NCBI RefSeq assembly: GCF_016653115.1 | Contig: NZ_NHRX01000030.1 | Coordinates: 1 to 64,000, forward strand | Direction: 5' to 3' | Source of the DNA: Rhodocyclus purpureus | GTDB lineage: Bacteria > Pseudomonadota > Gammaproteobacteria > Burkholderiales > Rhodocyclaceae | Length of the DNA: 64,000 nt | In this document: positions 1 through 8,101 of the stretch, piece after piece | Numbering within the stretch: the first letter of the stretch is position 1 | Layout: every line of letters begins with the position of its first letter | Notes under the pieces: model-generated | The model's database searches: none | What the model was told of the DNA's origin: nothing | What the model saw: only the letters and a program-made list of their open reading frames with translations | Translations under genes and position numbers: made by a program

Positions 1-35
1 GCGCTGTACTCAAGTTCGGAGAAGGTGGCTTGCAT
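1..35 (-). CDS. Start of probable IS5-family transposase (partial)
   Basis: Reading leftward from an ATG at 35 gives MQATFSELEYS before the window ends. From memory, this wording resembles the N-terminus of IS5-group transposases (M-Q-x-T-F-S-E-x-E-Y). Only 11 residues are visible, so this is a lead and not a firm call. Between it and the pilin stop lies a perfect 7-bp inverted repeat (GCCGACG/CGTCGGC, about 83-101), which could be a terminator stem or part of an element end. If correct, an insertion sequence sits just downstream of the pilin gene. Confidence 0.4.
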   Translation of the reverse strand, partial: MQATFSELEYS

Positions 36-116
36 GGTCGGTCACGAGCGTGAGGCAGGGCGTCATTATCTCAAAGAGCGGCTGCCGACGGCAGGCGTCG
101 GCTGGTTTCGATTAAA

Positions 117-509
117 TCAGTGCTTCCTTAGCTGGATCTTGAACGACACTGCAGTGACTCCGGTCTTGGGGGTCGTATAGTTGATCGTGCAGTCCGGCTT
201 CGTACCCGCAACGGTCATATCGGTCGGAACGCCTCCCTCAAGCAATGCATTTACGCCCGCATTCGTACAATCCGTCACCGGTTCGCCCTTTGCTGGGTTA
301 GCGCTACGAATCGCATAGTTCGTAGCGGAAGCAGAGGCAATGTTGCCGGCGACCCCCTTCAGGGAAGCCTGAGCCGCATCTGCTGTCAGGTCGGTGAATT
401 TGGGAATCGCCACCGCGGCGAGGATGCCGATGATGACGATGACGATGATCAGTTCGATCAGCGTGAAGCCGACTTCGCGGGCAGCACGCAGTTGTTGCAG
501 GTTTTTCAT
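117..509 (-). CDS. mshA: Type IV / MSHA-type major pilin
   Basis: A 130-residue prepilin. The start is the ATG at 509, preceded by AAGGAG at good spacing; an upstream extension to 554 has no such support. Residues 1-13 form a short basic leader ending in Gly, followed by FTLIELIIVIVIIGILAAVA, the class III N-methylated pilin signature with Glu at +5. The mature protein would be cut between Gly and Phe by a prepilin peptidase. The hydrophobic helix is followed by a small globular domain with two cysteines (in TDCTN and PDCTI) that could form a disulfide. It lies back to back with the msh operon, which makes MshA the best assignment; other MSHA-like or T2SS-like pseudopilins cannot be excluded from sequence alone. 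Confidence 0.8.
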   Translation of the reverse strand: MKNLQQLRAAREVGFTLIELIIVIVIIGILAAVAIPKFTDLTADAAQASLKGVAGNIASASATNYAIRSANPAKGEPVTDCTNAGVNALLEGGVPTDMTVAGTKPDCTINYTTPKTGVTAVSFKIQLRKH

Positions 510-751
510 GATGAACTCCTTTGGATGAAGGGGCCGCGGCCCCCAAAGCTGCATCCGCGCACGGACGCTCTATCACTTTAGGCCTGCGCCGGGCTCGCGG
601 CAAGCGAATTCTTGCGAATTCTTGCGCAGCAGCGCAGGCCGGCAGCGCGGAAAAACGGCGTGCAAGGGCGCGAAAGCGTTGTAAGATTGGATCAGCCCTC
701 GCTCGCCCCGCCGGCGCGGCCGCCGCCCTCCCGGAACTCAGGCGCATCCCG
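510..751. promoter_or_regulatory. Divergent pilin / msh operon intergenic region
   Basis: This 242-base gap separates the minus-strand pilin from the plus-strand msh operon and must hold promoters for both. It contains a tandem duplication of the 10-mer GCGAATTCTT at 604-613 and 614-623, followed by another GCG. No convincing sigma-70 or sigma-54 promoter was identified on either strand, so the regulatory assignment is by position only. Confidence 0.45.
604..623. repeat. Two tandem copies of a 10-bp motif
   Basis: GCGAATTCTT occurs twice head to tail in the divergent pilin/msh intergenic region, and the next three bases repeat the motif start. Perfect helically phased repeats in a promoter region can be a regulator binding site, but no factor can be named. 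Confidence 0.6.
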
Positions 752-1699
752 ATGTTTTCACGCTGGTTTCAGAAAAAGAAGATCCTCGGCTGGTCCGCCG
801 TCAAGAGCGGACGGAACGGCCTCACGGGCGCTACCGTGCTGGCGCCGACAACTGCCGGCGAGAAGCCGCTCGTGCTCGCCTGCGCTACGGTGTCCGACAG
901 CGGGGTCGAACCCACCTCGCTCGGCGCGATGGCGCAGCAGATTGCCGCCGACCAAACCTCCTGGGTGCTCTGCCTCGATCGCAGCGAGTACCGTACGCTG
1001 GTCGTCCCGGAGCCGCCGGTGCAGCCCGCCGAAATGGAGCAGAGCCTGCGCTGGGCGCTGGCACCGATGATCGAACGGCCGGTCGACGAGGTGGCGATGG
1101 CGTCGATGACCATCCCGACCGCCGAGGCCATCCCGAACCGGCCGCAGCAGTGTTACGTGATCGTCTCGCCGCACGAGACCATTGCCCGCCATAGTACGGC
1201 CTTCGCCCAGGCCAGGCTGCCCCTCGCAGCGATCGACATCCCCGATACCGCGCAACGCAACATCGCCGCGCTGCTCGCCAAACCCGACGAGGGGATCGGC
1301 CTGCTGCGCGTCGCCAGCCAGGGCGTGCTGTTCACGGTGACCTACCGCGGCGAGCTCTATCTCGATCGCTACTTCGAGGACAGCCTGCTCGACGATTCGA
1401 TGCCGGATACCGAGGGCGAAAACCGGGCGTTCGAACGCATCGCACTGCAGGTGCAGCGTTCGCTCGACTTCATCAGCCGCAGTTTTCCGTTCATCAGCGT
1501 CGATCGCGTGTTGATCGCACCGCTGCAGCGACCGATGGCGATCGGCGAGATCGTCGCCCAGAACGTGTCGGTTCCGGTGCGACGTATCGACCTCGCCGAG
1601 GTCTTCGATTTTTCGCGGACCCCGGAACTGGCCGACGAGGCGACCCAGTCGCGCTACTTCCTGGTGCTCGGCGCCGCGCTGCGCTTCAACAACGAATGA
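752..1699 (+). CDS. mshI: MSHA biogenesis protein MshI
   Basis: A 315-residue protein starting MFSRWFQKKKILGWSAV, a form typical of MshI; the ATG at 752 was chosen over a longer upstream reading because it gives this family-like N-terminus. MshI is a PilM/actin-fold-like cytoplasmic component that couples to the PilN/PilO-like inner-membrane proteins in MSHA pilus assembly. No membrane segment is evident. It is the first gene of the msh operon, with a 19-base gap to the PilN-like gene. The function follows from family and order: mshI, pilN-like, mshJ, mshK, mshL, mshM, mshN. Confidence 0.82.
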   Translation: MFSRWFQKKKILGWSAVKSGRNGLTGATVLAPTTAGEKPLVLACATVSDSGVEPTSLGAMAQQIAADQTSWVLCLDRSEYRTLVVPEPPVQPAEMEQSLRWALAPMIERPVDEVAMASMTIPTAEAIPNRPQQCYVIVSPHETIARHSTAFAQARLPLAAIDIPDTAQRNIAALLAKPDEGIGLLRVASQGVLFTVTYRGELYLDRYFEDSLLDDSMPDTEGENRAFERIALQVQRSLDFISRSFPFISVDRVLIAPLQRPMAIGEIVAQNVSVPVRRIDLAEVFDFSRTPELADEATQSRYFLVLGAALRFNNE

Positions 1700-1718
1700 T
1701 CGGGAACGGGTCGCGAGC

Positions 1719-2279
1719 ATGAGCCAGCAAATCAATCTGCTGCCGCGCAAGGAGAGGAAGCCGCTCTCGATCAAGCTCATGCTTTACGTGTGGGGAGCGC
1801 TGCTGCTCTCGATCGCGGCCTACCTCGGCTTCGGGCAACTCGAGGTCATTGCGACGCAGGAGCGGCTGGATGCGCTGCTGCAGCAACAGAAGGAGGTCAA
1901 GGGCAAGTCGCCGATCACCCGTGGCGAGCGCGAGTTGCAGCAGCAGATCGATGCCCTGAAACCGGACGCGGACTACGCGGCGAGCGTGCTGGCGTCGATG
2001 CGCAGCGAGAACAGCGAGGCCGGGCACGCGCGCATACTGGCGCTGCTCAGCACGGTCAGCGAGGACGGGGTGTGGCTGGTGCAGATCGGCATCAGTGCGG
2101 GCGGCAGGAAACTCTCGCTCAGCGGCAATGCGCTGCACCGCGATGCGGTGATGCGTTACGCGCGCCGGCTCAACGAGGCCCTCGCCGACGACGGCATCCA
2201 ACTGGATGCGCTGGCGATCACGCCGACGACCGGCCCCGGTGCAAGCACCACAGCGGGCGTCCGCTTCACCCTGAACTGA
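1719..2279 (+). CDS. PilN-domain pilus assembly protein (second MshI part)
   Basis: A 186-residue bitopic inner-membrane protein. It begins MSQQINLLPRKERKPLS, with the INLLP motif that in PilN binds the PilM-type partner. A single hydrophobic helix follows at about residues 24-42, then a periplasmic coiled-coil stretch rich in Glu, Gln and Leu, and a small globular domain. It sits between mshI and mshJ with short gaps, so it probably forms the PilM/PilN/PilO-like alignment subcomplex with MshI and MshJ. Confidence 0.8.
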   Translation: MSQQINLLPRKERKPLSIKLMLYVWGALLLSIAAYLGFGQLEVIATQERLDALLQQQKEVKGKSPITRGERELQQQIDALKPDADYAASVLASMRSENSEAGHARILALLSTVSEDGVWLVQIGISAGGRKLSLSGNALHRDAVMRYARRLNEALADDGIQLDALAITPTTGPGASTTAGVRFTLN

Positions 2280-2288
2280 GCGGCCGGC

Positions 2289-2975
2289 ATGGGTAAACAA
2301 CTCGACCTCCTCCGCCAACGCCTCGACGGGCTGGCACAACGCGAACGGCTGCTGCTGCTCGTCGTCGGTGCAGCGCTGATCTATGGGCTGCTCGACGCCA
2401 GCCTGATCGGGCCGCAGCAACGCAAGCTAGCGGCCATGCACGCCGAGGAGCAGGGACAGCAGGAGGTCCTGGCCGTGCTGCGCGAGGAGCTTGCCGAGAA
2501 GGAAAAGGCGGCGGCCCTCAGCAACGAGACCCAACGCGTGCAGCGCGAGCAGCTCGCCGAGATGCAGGCGACGCTCGCCGCGTTCGAAGCCTCCGTCAGC
2601 CGCGCCGAGGGCGATGCTTCGCCGCTCGGCACCCTGGTGCGACAGTTGCTCGCGCTCCCACCCGAACTGAGCCTGCTCTCGCTGAGCACGCTGCCGGCAA
2701 CGGAGTTGCAGGCGAGCGTCGGCAGCAGCACCGGCGACGGCGGCACTGGCGGCAGTCGCGCGGAACCAGCGAGAAAGAAGATTTACCGCCACGGCGTCAA
2801 GTTCAGCGTCAAGGGAGACTATCTGACGCTGCTCGCCTATCTGGAAAGCCTTGAGAAGTCCAAGCTGCGGCTGTTCTGGTCGGACCTCGGCATCAGCACG
2901 AAGACCTACCCCGAAGCCGTGCTCGACGTCACCCTCTACACCTTGAGCGAGCAGGCGAGCGACGCGCTGCGCTGA
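2289..2975 (+). CDS. mshJ: MSHA biogenesis protein MshJ (PilO/GspM-like)
   Basis: A 228-residue protein with one N-terminal membrane helix (about residues 20-36, rich in Leu and Val), a long charged coiled coil (about 45-105) and a C-terminal globular domain. This is the architecture of the GspM/PilO class. It is expected to pair with the PilN-like protein in the periplasm and link the inner-membrane platform to the secretin. It starts 9 bases after the PilN-like gene and is followed 11 bases later by mshK, consistent with one transcript. Confidence 0.78.
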   Translation: MGKQLDLLRQRLDGLAQRERLLLLVVGAALIYGLLDASLIGPQQRKLAAMHAEEQGQQEVLAVLREELAEKEKAAALSNETQRVQREQLAEMQATLAAFEASVSRAEGDASPLGTLVRQLLALPPELSLLSLSTLPATELQASVGSSTGDGGTGGSRAEPARKKIYRHGVKFSVKGDYLTLLAYLESLEKSKLRLFWSDLGISTKTYPEAVLDVTLYTLSEQASDALR

Positions 2976-2986
2976 CCGAGACGCCC

Positions 2987-3733
2987 ATGAAGCCCACGCC
3001 CCGCATCGCCGCGCTTGCCACCACACTGGCCGCCCCCGATCCAGCCAGACGTCGCCGCTACGCACGCTCGACGATCACCTACCGTGTGCTGGCCGGCCTG
3101 CTGCTGGCTGCCTGCGGCCTTCCGGTCGGCGCGTCCGACACGAGCAGCGCCACCGGGGTCGAGCAGCTGCTGGCGAGCGCCGGCAAGGCGGATGTGCCGG
3201 CAAGCAGCCCGCTGGCGGGCGAGATCGGCAAACGGATCGCCGAGCAGGTCGTCATGCAGGTCGGCCAGCAGTTGGTCGAACGCCAACAGCTGGCGCAGAC
3301 GGGCGATGCACGCAGCGGAGTGGCGAGCACCGCTGCGCTAAACTTGGCGCCCGCCGTGGCCGGCGCGCGCCAGCCCGGTGCAGCGAGCAAGGGTGGACGG
3401 CAGGACCCGCTGCGCCCGGCGTCGACCGCGGCAGCGGGCGGCAGCGTTCAGGATGGCGCAGCCGGCGGCTTGCGCGTGACCGTGGTCGGCAAGACGCGGC
3501 GTCTGGCGATCATCGACGGCCAGGTGCTACAGTCCGGCGCCAGCATCGGTGGTGCCACGATCACGTCGATCGCGTCGGGCGTCGTCAAGCTGCAGCGCGA
3601 CGAGACGACGGAGACGCTCGATGTCGCCACCGGCGTCGACAAGAGCTTGCGCCCGCCGGCAGGCGCGCGCACACATCCCCGCAGCACCCGACGCTGGCGG
3701 CAGGCATCTCCCGAACACGAGGACAGGCAATGA
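2987..3733 (+). CDS. mshK: MSHA biogenesis protein MshK
   Basis: A 248-residue protein of low complexity, rich in Ala, Gly and Arg. A hydrophobic segment ending LLAACGLPVGASD (about residues 35-50) looks like a signal peptide or membrane anchor. The middle resembles PilP/GspC-type proteins: RVTVVGKTRRLAIIDGQVL followed by a glycine-rich segment fits the small beta domain that carries substrate or secretin contacts. Its last four bases overlap the start of mshL (ATGA). It is longer than typical MshK, mainly through the basic N-terminal region, so a start closer to the membrane segment remains possible. Confidence 0.65.
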   Translation: MKPTPRIAALATTLAAPDPARRRRYARSTITYRVLAGLLLAACGLPVGASDTSSATGVEQLLASAGKADVPASSPLAGEIGKRIAEQVVMQVGQQLVERQQLAQTGDARSGVASTAALNLAPAVAGARQPGAASKGGRQDPLRPASTAAAGGSVQDGAAGGLRVTVVGKTRRLAIIDGQVLQSGASIGGATITSIASGVVKLQRDETTETLDVATGVDKSLRPPAGARTHPRSTRRWRQASPEHEDRQ

Positions 3734-5721
3734 AGAGAAGAAGCACAGGACAGACCCCGCAACGCGCCCGCGCGCGCCGGCGAGCGCTCTTCCCGCTGCT
3801 GGCGCTGGGCCTTGCCGCTTGCTCGACGCTCAATCCGCCGCGTGATACCGCGACGCTGCAGCGCATCAACGACGAACTTTCGCAGGCCACGCGCCCCGCC
3901 GAGACCAGCTCGCCGCTCCCCGCCGCGGTCAGCGATTCGCTGCTGCCGCCGCTGCGCATGCCGCTGCCGAAGGCCTCACGCCGGCAACTCGAGCCCCGCT
4001 TCGACCTCGTGGTGAACGACGCGCCGATCGCGCAGGTGCTGCTCGGCATCTTCGCCGATACCCGCTACAGCGTGCTGATCAAGCCGAAGAACGTCGCTCC
4101 CGGCCCACAGACCGCCGCCAGTACGCTGGCGGCAGCCGCGCTGCCGGACAGGCTGACGCTCAACCTCAAGGACGTGACCCTGTTCGAGGCGCTCGACGCG
4201 ATCCGCGAGGTGTATGGCTACGACTATACGGTCGAAGGCAACCGCGTCTATATCCAGCAACCCGAACTGCAGACCCGCCTCTATCAGGTCAATTACATCA
4301 GCGGCCAACGCCGCGGCGTCAGCGACATCATGGTCGTCGGCGGCGCCTCCTCGTCGACCGGCGGCACGGGTGCCGGCGCCGGGGGCGGCGCCGGCAGTAC
4401 CGTCGGCACCACGGGTGGCAGCATGGGCGGTGGCGGTGGTTACTCGGGCGTCCAGGCGAGCGCACTGAGCACCCTGGCCAAGGCCGACCTGTGGGGCGAA
4501 ATCGCCGACGCGCTGCGCACCACGCTCGGCTGCGAGGTCGGGCGTGCGGAAGGAGGCACGGCAACACCGCAGACGCCGCTCGGCGCCGGCGGGTCGCGGC
4601 GCGCCGACATCTCCTACCGCGGAGAGGCTTCCGGCGCCACCAATCGCGGCATGGAAGGCTGCAGCGACGGTCGCGCGCTGACCGTGCACCCGATGAGCGG
4701 CAGCATCCTCGTGCGCGGCATGCCGAACGAACTGCGCATGATCGAGAAGATCCTGCGCTCGATGCAGGTCGCCGTCGAGCGCCAGGTGATCATCGAGGCC
4801 AAGATCATCGACGTCGAGCTCAATTCGGGCGCGCAGCAGGGGATCAACTGGGCCGCGTTCAACACGGCCAACCAGCATCGCTTCTCGGTGGGGTCGAATT
4901 CCTCGCTGTATACGGCAACGCCCACTTCACCCACCAACGCCGGTGGCCAGGGTGGAACTGTTACAGAAGGAACGAGCCTCAGCGCGCTGCTCGGCAGTAC
5001 CCTATTGGGCGTCGCCGGCGGCAACGCCTTCTCGGCGGGGATGGGGGTCGCCTTCCAGACGCAGAACTTCAGCGCGCTGATCAACTTCCTGCAGACGCAG
5101 GGGCAGGTCAACGTGCTGTCCAGCCCGCGCGTTGCGACGCTCAACAATCAGAAGGCCGTGCTCAAGGTGGGCCGCGAGGAGCCTTTCGTCACCAACATCG
5201 TCGGCGGCACGGTGACTCCGAGCACCACGGCCGGCTCGCCCAATCTGGTGACGCCCCCGACGCTGACCTACCAGCCCTTCTTCTCGGGCATCTCGCTCGA
5301 CGTGACGCCGCAGATCGACGACAAGGACAACATCACCCTGCACATCCACACCATGGTCAACAGCATCGCTGAAAAGCTGAAGATCTCGATGCCGTCATCG
5401 GATGGCGTCCCGGTGCCTTTCGCCGTCAATACGATCAACGAGTCCGACAGCGTCGTGCGCACACGCGACGGGCAGATGATCGTGATCGGCGGCCTGATGA
5501 CCGAGCGGACCGACGACACGCGTAACAAGATCCCGGGGGCCGGCGACGTTCCCGTCGGCGGCGCGCTTTTCAGCAAGGGCGAGCAGTCGTCGCAGAAGCG
5601 GGAGCTCGTCATCCTGCTCAAGCCGACCGTGGTCAAGGACGAGACGGCCTGGAGCGACGACATCGCGGCAACCCAGCAACGTATCGAGAACCTCGGCAGC
5701 CTGCCCCCGGCCCGTCAGTGA
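3730..5721 (+). CDS. mshL: MSHA outer-membrane secretin MshL
   Basis: A 663-residue secretin, the outer-membrane channel through which the pilus leaves the cell. It has a lipoprotein-type signal with lipobox LAAC (Cys at about 31). A secretin N0/STN-like domain follows at about 95-180 (FDLVVNDAPIAQVLLGIF). A Gly/Ser-rich linker lies at about 205-245. The conserved secretin domain covers about 350-650, with RQVIIEAKIIDVEL, the VNVLSSPRVATLNNQKA stretch and LILLKPTVV near the end. It overlaps mshK upstream and abuts mshM downstream, confirming operon membership. Confidence 0.92.
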   Translation: MKRRSTGQTPQRARARRRALFPLLALGLAACSTLNPPRDTATLQRINDELSQATRPAETSSPLPAAVSDSLLPPLRMPLPKASRRQLEPRFDLVVNDAPIAQVLLGIFADTRYSVLIKPKNVAPGPQTAASTLAAAALPDRLTLNLKDVTLFEALDAIREVYGYDYTVEGNRVYIQQPELQTRLYQVNYISGQRRGVSDIMVVGGASSSTGGTGAGAGGGAGSTVGTTGGSMGGGGGYSGVQASALSTLAKADLWGEIADALRTTLGCEVGRAEGGTATPQTPLGAGGSRRADISYRGEASGATNRGMEGCSDGRALTVHPMSGSILVRGMPNELRMIEKILRSMQVAVERQVIIEAKIIDVELNSGAQQGINWAAFNTANQHRFSVGSNSSLYTATPTSPTNAGGQGGTVTEGTSLSALLGSTLLGVAGGNAFSAGMGVAFQTQNFSALINFLQTQGQVNVLSSPRVATLNNQKAVLKVGREEPFVTNIVGGTVTPSTTAGSPNLVTPPTLTYQPFFSGISLDVTPQIDDKDNITLHIHTMVNSIAEKLKISMPSSDGVPVPFAVNTINESDSVVRTRDGQMIVIGGLMTERTDDTRNKIPGAGDVPVGGALFSKGEQSSQKRELVILLKPTVVKDETAWSDDIAATQQRIENLGSLPPARQ

Positions 5722-5726
5722 CCCGC

Positions 5727-6629
5727 ATGTACCTCGCCCATTTCGGCCTCAAGGAGCCGCCGTTCAGCATCACGCCGGACACGGACTTCTTCTGCTCGAC
5801 GCGAGCGGCGCAGGAGGCGCTGAACACGCTGCTGATCGCGGTGCACTCGGGCGAGGGCTTCATCAAGATCAGCGGCGAGGTCGGCACCGGCAAGACGCTG
5901 CTCTGTCGCAAGCTGATGCTCAGCCTGGGGCCGCAGGTGCAGGTGGCGTACATCCCCAACCCCTACCTGGAGCCGATGGCGCTCTTCCTCGAACTGGCGG
6001 TCGAACTCGGCCTGGAGCTGACGCCGACCGAGACGCAGAGCCAGCACCAGTTGCTGCGCGCGCTGACGACGCGGCTGATCGGCATCGTCAGCGATCAGCG
6101 GCGGGTGGTGGTCTGTCTCGATGAGGCGCAGGCGATGCCGATCGAGACGCTGGAAGCGCTGCGCCTCTTGACCAACATCGAGACCGAAAAGCGCAAGCTG
6201 CTGCAGGTCATCATCTTCGGCCAGCCCGAGTTGAACGACAAGCTAGACCACCCTTCGATCCGCCAGCTGAAACAGCGGATCACCTTCGATTACCACCTGG
6301 GCGGGATGTCGGCGCAGGAAGTCGACAGCTACGTCGCGCACCGCCTGCGCGTCGCCGGTTTCGCCGGCGACCGCCTGTTCACGCCGCTGGCACTGTGGCA
6401 ACTGCGCCGAAGTTCGCGCTGCGTGCCACGGCTCGTCAATATCCTGGCGCACAAGGCGCTGCTTTCCGCCTACGGCAAGGGCAATCCCCACGTCGGCCTG
6501 CTCGACGTGCTCGCCGCAGCCAGGGACACGGCATCGCTGGGCCGGTCGCGGTGGACATCGCAGCGCCTGCTGCTGGCGGCCCTGACATTGGGCACCGCCG
6601 GCGCCATCGGCTGGAGTTTACGACCATGA
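5727..6629 (+). CDS. mshM: MSHA biogenesis ATPase MshM (ExeA-like AAA)
   Basis: A 300-residue AAA-type ATPase of the ExeA/GspA/MshM group. The ATG at 5727 gives MYLAHFGLKEPPF, the usual family start; a GTG at 5718 that overlaps the mshL stop would add three residues. Walker A is GEVGTGKT at about residues 51-58 and Walker B is VVVCLDEAQ at about 129-137. The C-terminus has a hydrophobic segment (LLLAALTLGTAGAIGW) that could anchor it in the inner membrane. In the GspA/ExeA family such proteins help place the secretin in the peptidoglycan. Its stop overlaps the mshN start (ATGA). Confidence 0.9.
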   Translation: MYLAHFGLKEPPFSITPDTDFFCSTRAAQEALNTLLIAVHSGEGFIKISGEVGTGKTLLCRKLMLSLGPQVQVAYIPNPYLEPMALFLELAVELGLELTPTETQSQHQLLRALTTRLIGIVSDQRRVVVCLDEAQAMPIETLEALRLLTNIETEKRKLLQVIIFGQPELNDKLDHPSIRQLKQRITFDYHLGGMSAQEVDSYVAHRLRVAGFAGDRLFTPLALWQLRRSSRCVPRLVNILAHKALLSAYGKGNPHVGLLDVLAAARDTASLGRSRWTSQRLLLAALTLGTAGAIGWSLRP

Positions 6630-7807
6630 GCCTGATCAACCAGATGCTGCGCAACCTCGACCGGCGGCAGGCAGCACAACCGACGCCGCCGACGCAAGCG
6701 GCGCGTGACGAGCTTGCGGGCAAGGATCTGCGTGTCGCGCCGGCGCCGCGCAAGTCGGCCAAGTGGCTGCTGCCAAGGCTTGCCTTCCTCGTCCTCGCCG
6801 GCGGCACGATCGTCTGGATCCAGTTCTACGGATTACCGCCGTGGCTGGTCGGCGGCACACCGGCGCCCGCCCCTGCAGCGGTCGCGCCGGCTGCTGCTCC
6901 CGCTGCCGCCGCGGGGACGCCGACGGCTGCGAGCACGCCGTCGGCACCGGGCACGAGCCCCACCCCGCCGACGCCGGCCGTCGCCGATGCGGGTGGACAG
7001 CCGCCGATGACGTCGCCCGGCCAGGCCCCCTTGCCTGCTTCGGCCGCTCAGGCCGCTCCGGCTGCGACGGCTCCCACGGCTACTGCCGCAGTTGTCGAGC
7101 CGGCGCCGCGCGCCGCTGCCGAAGCCCCGCAGCCGGCTCAAGCCAGGGAGGCGAGCGCTGTGCCGCCGGCGACCGGCGCGGCACCGGCACGCCCCGCCAG
7201 CGCCCATCCGGGAGCGTCGATCAAGCTGGTCAGCCCGCAGCAGCGCTCGGACAACCATTACCGCGAAGCGGTCGCTGCGCTGCAGCGCGGGCGGATGGTC
7301 GATGCCGAGCAGTCGCTGCGCCTGGCGCTGGCGGACAACGCGGCCAACCACAACGCGCGGCAACTCCTGGCCGGCTTGCTGGTCGATGCGCGGCGCAACG
7401 CCGAGGCGAGCGCGCTGCTGCGCGACGGACTGGCACTGGCGCCCGGCAATAGCGACTTCGCGATGGCCCTGGCACGCCTGCAGGTAGCCGCAGGCGCGCG
7501 CGGCGAAGCGCTGGCGACCCTCGAACGGGGCCTCGCCGGCGCCGGCGACGATCCCGAGTACCACGCCTTTCTTGCCGCCCTGCTGCAGGGGCTCGGACGC
7601 CACGCCGAGGCGATCGGGCACTACCTCACGGCGCTGCGCAGCGACCCGGCGATGCCGACCTGGCTGATCGGCGTCGGCGTTTCCCTGCAGGCCGAGGACA
7701 AGCGTGCCGACGCCGCCGCCGCCTTCCAGCGTGCGCTCGACAGCGGTGAGCTGTCGCCGCAGTTGAGCGATTTCGCCAGCGAGCGACTGCGCCAGCTGCG
7801 GCGCTAG
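6626..7807 (+). CDS. mshN: MSHA biogenesis protein MshN (TPR)
   Basis: A 393-residue protein starting MSLINQMLRNLDRR, the usual MshN opening. A membrane helix lies at about residues 45-62, then a roughly 140-residue Ala/Pro-rich linker. The C-terminal half (about 210-390) is a set of tetratricopeptide repeats such as NHYREAVAALQRGRMVDAEQ. It is thought to bridge the periplasm and support secretin or pilus assembly. It overlaps mshM by four bases and is the last gene of the operon; mshE, mshG and the minor pilin genes that often follow are replaced here by gdhA. Confidence 0.88.
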   Translation: MSLINQMLRNLDRRQAAQPTPPTQAARDELAGKDLRVAPAPRKSAKWLLPRLAFLVLAGGTIVWIQFYGLPPWLVGGTPAPAPAAVAPAAAPAAAAGTPTAASTPSAPGTSPTPPTPAVADAGGQPPMTSPGQAPLPASAAQAAPAATAPTATAAVVEPAPRAAAEAPQPAQAREASAVPPATGAAPARPASAHPGASIKLVSPQQRSDNHYREAVAALQRGRMVDAEQSLRLALADNAANHNARQLLAGLLVDARRNAEASALLRDGLALAPGNSDFAMALARLQVAAGARGEALATLERGLAGAGDDPEYHAFLAALLQGLGRHAEAIGHYLTALRSDPAMPTWLIGVGVSLQAEDKRADAAAAFQRALDSGELSPQLSDFASERLRQLRR

Positions 7808-8101
7808 CCCTGGTCGCGCCAGCGCGGGCTAGGCCTCGCTGGCGCAGCTCACCCGGCACGTGCGCATCCTTCCGAAATTTAGTCAAGCGCCACGCGACAA
7901 GCGCGCCGCTCTGTGTGAAAATATCAGGTGCTCTTGACGGTGCCTGCCGCCAGCCGATCCGTGCCCTGCACGGCTCGGGCAAGGAGCGTGCAGCAGCCGC
8001 AAGGTGCCGCGGATGCGCTCGGCGGATTACCCAAGTACCGAAGGACGAGGCTCGCCAACGAGCCTCGATTTGAATCGTCGATAACAGTTTGTGGAGTAAT
8101 G
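7808..8101 (+). promoter_or_regulatory. gdhA leader and promoter region
   Basis: A 294-base gap between mshN and gdhA, with no gene that could be supported. It should carry the gdhA promoter; no strong -35/-10 pair was found. A perfect hairpin lies close to the gdhA ribosome binding site and is listed separately. Confidence 0.5.
8046..8067 (+). promoter_or_regulatory. Hairpin in gdhA 5' leader
   Basis: An 8-bp perfect stem CGAGGCTC/GAGCCTCG with a six-base loop lies about 35 bases before the gdhA start. It is followed by ATTTGAAT and not by a T run, so it is not a typical terminator. It could influence mRNA stability or be a binding site; its role is unknown. Confidence 0.5.
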
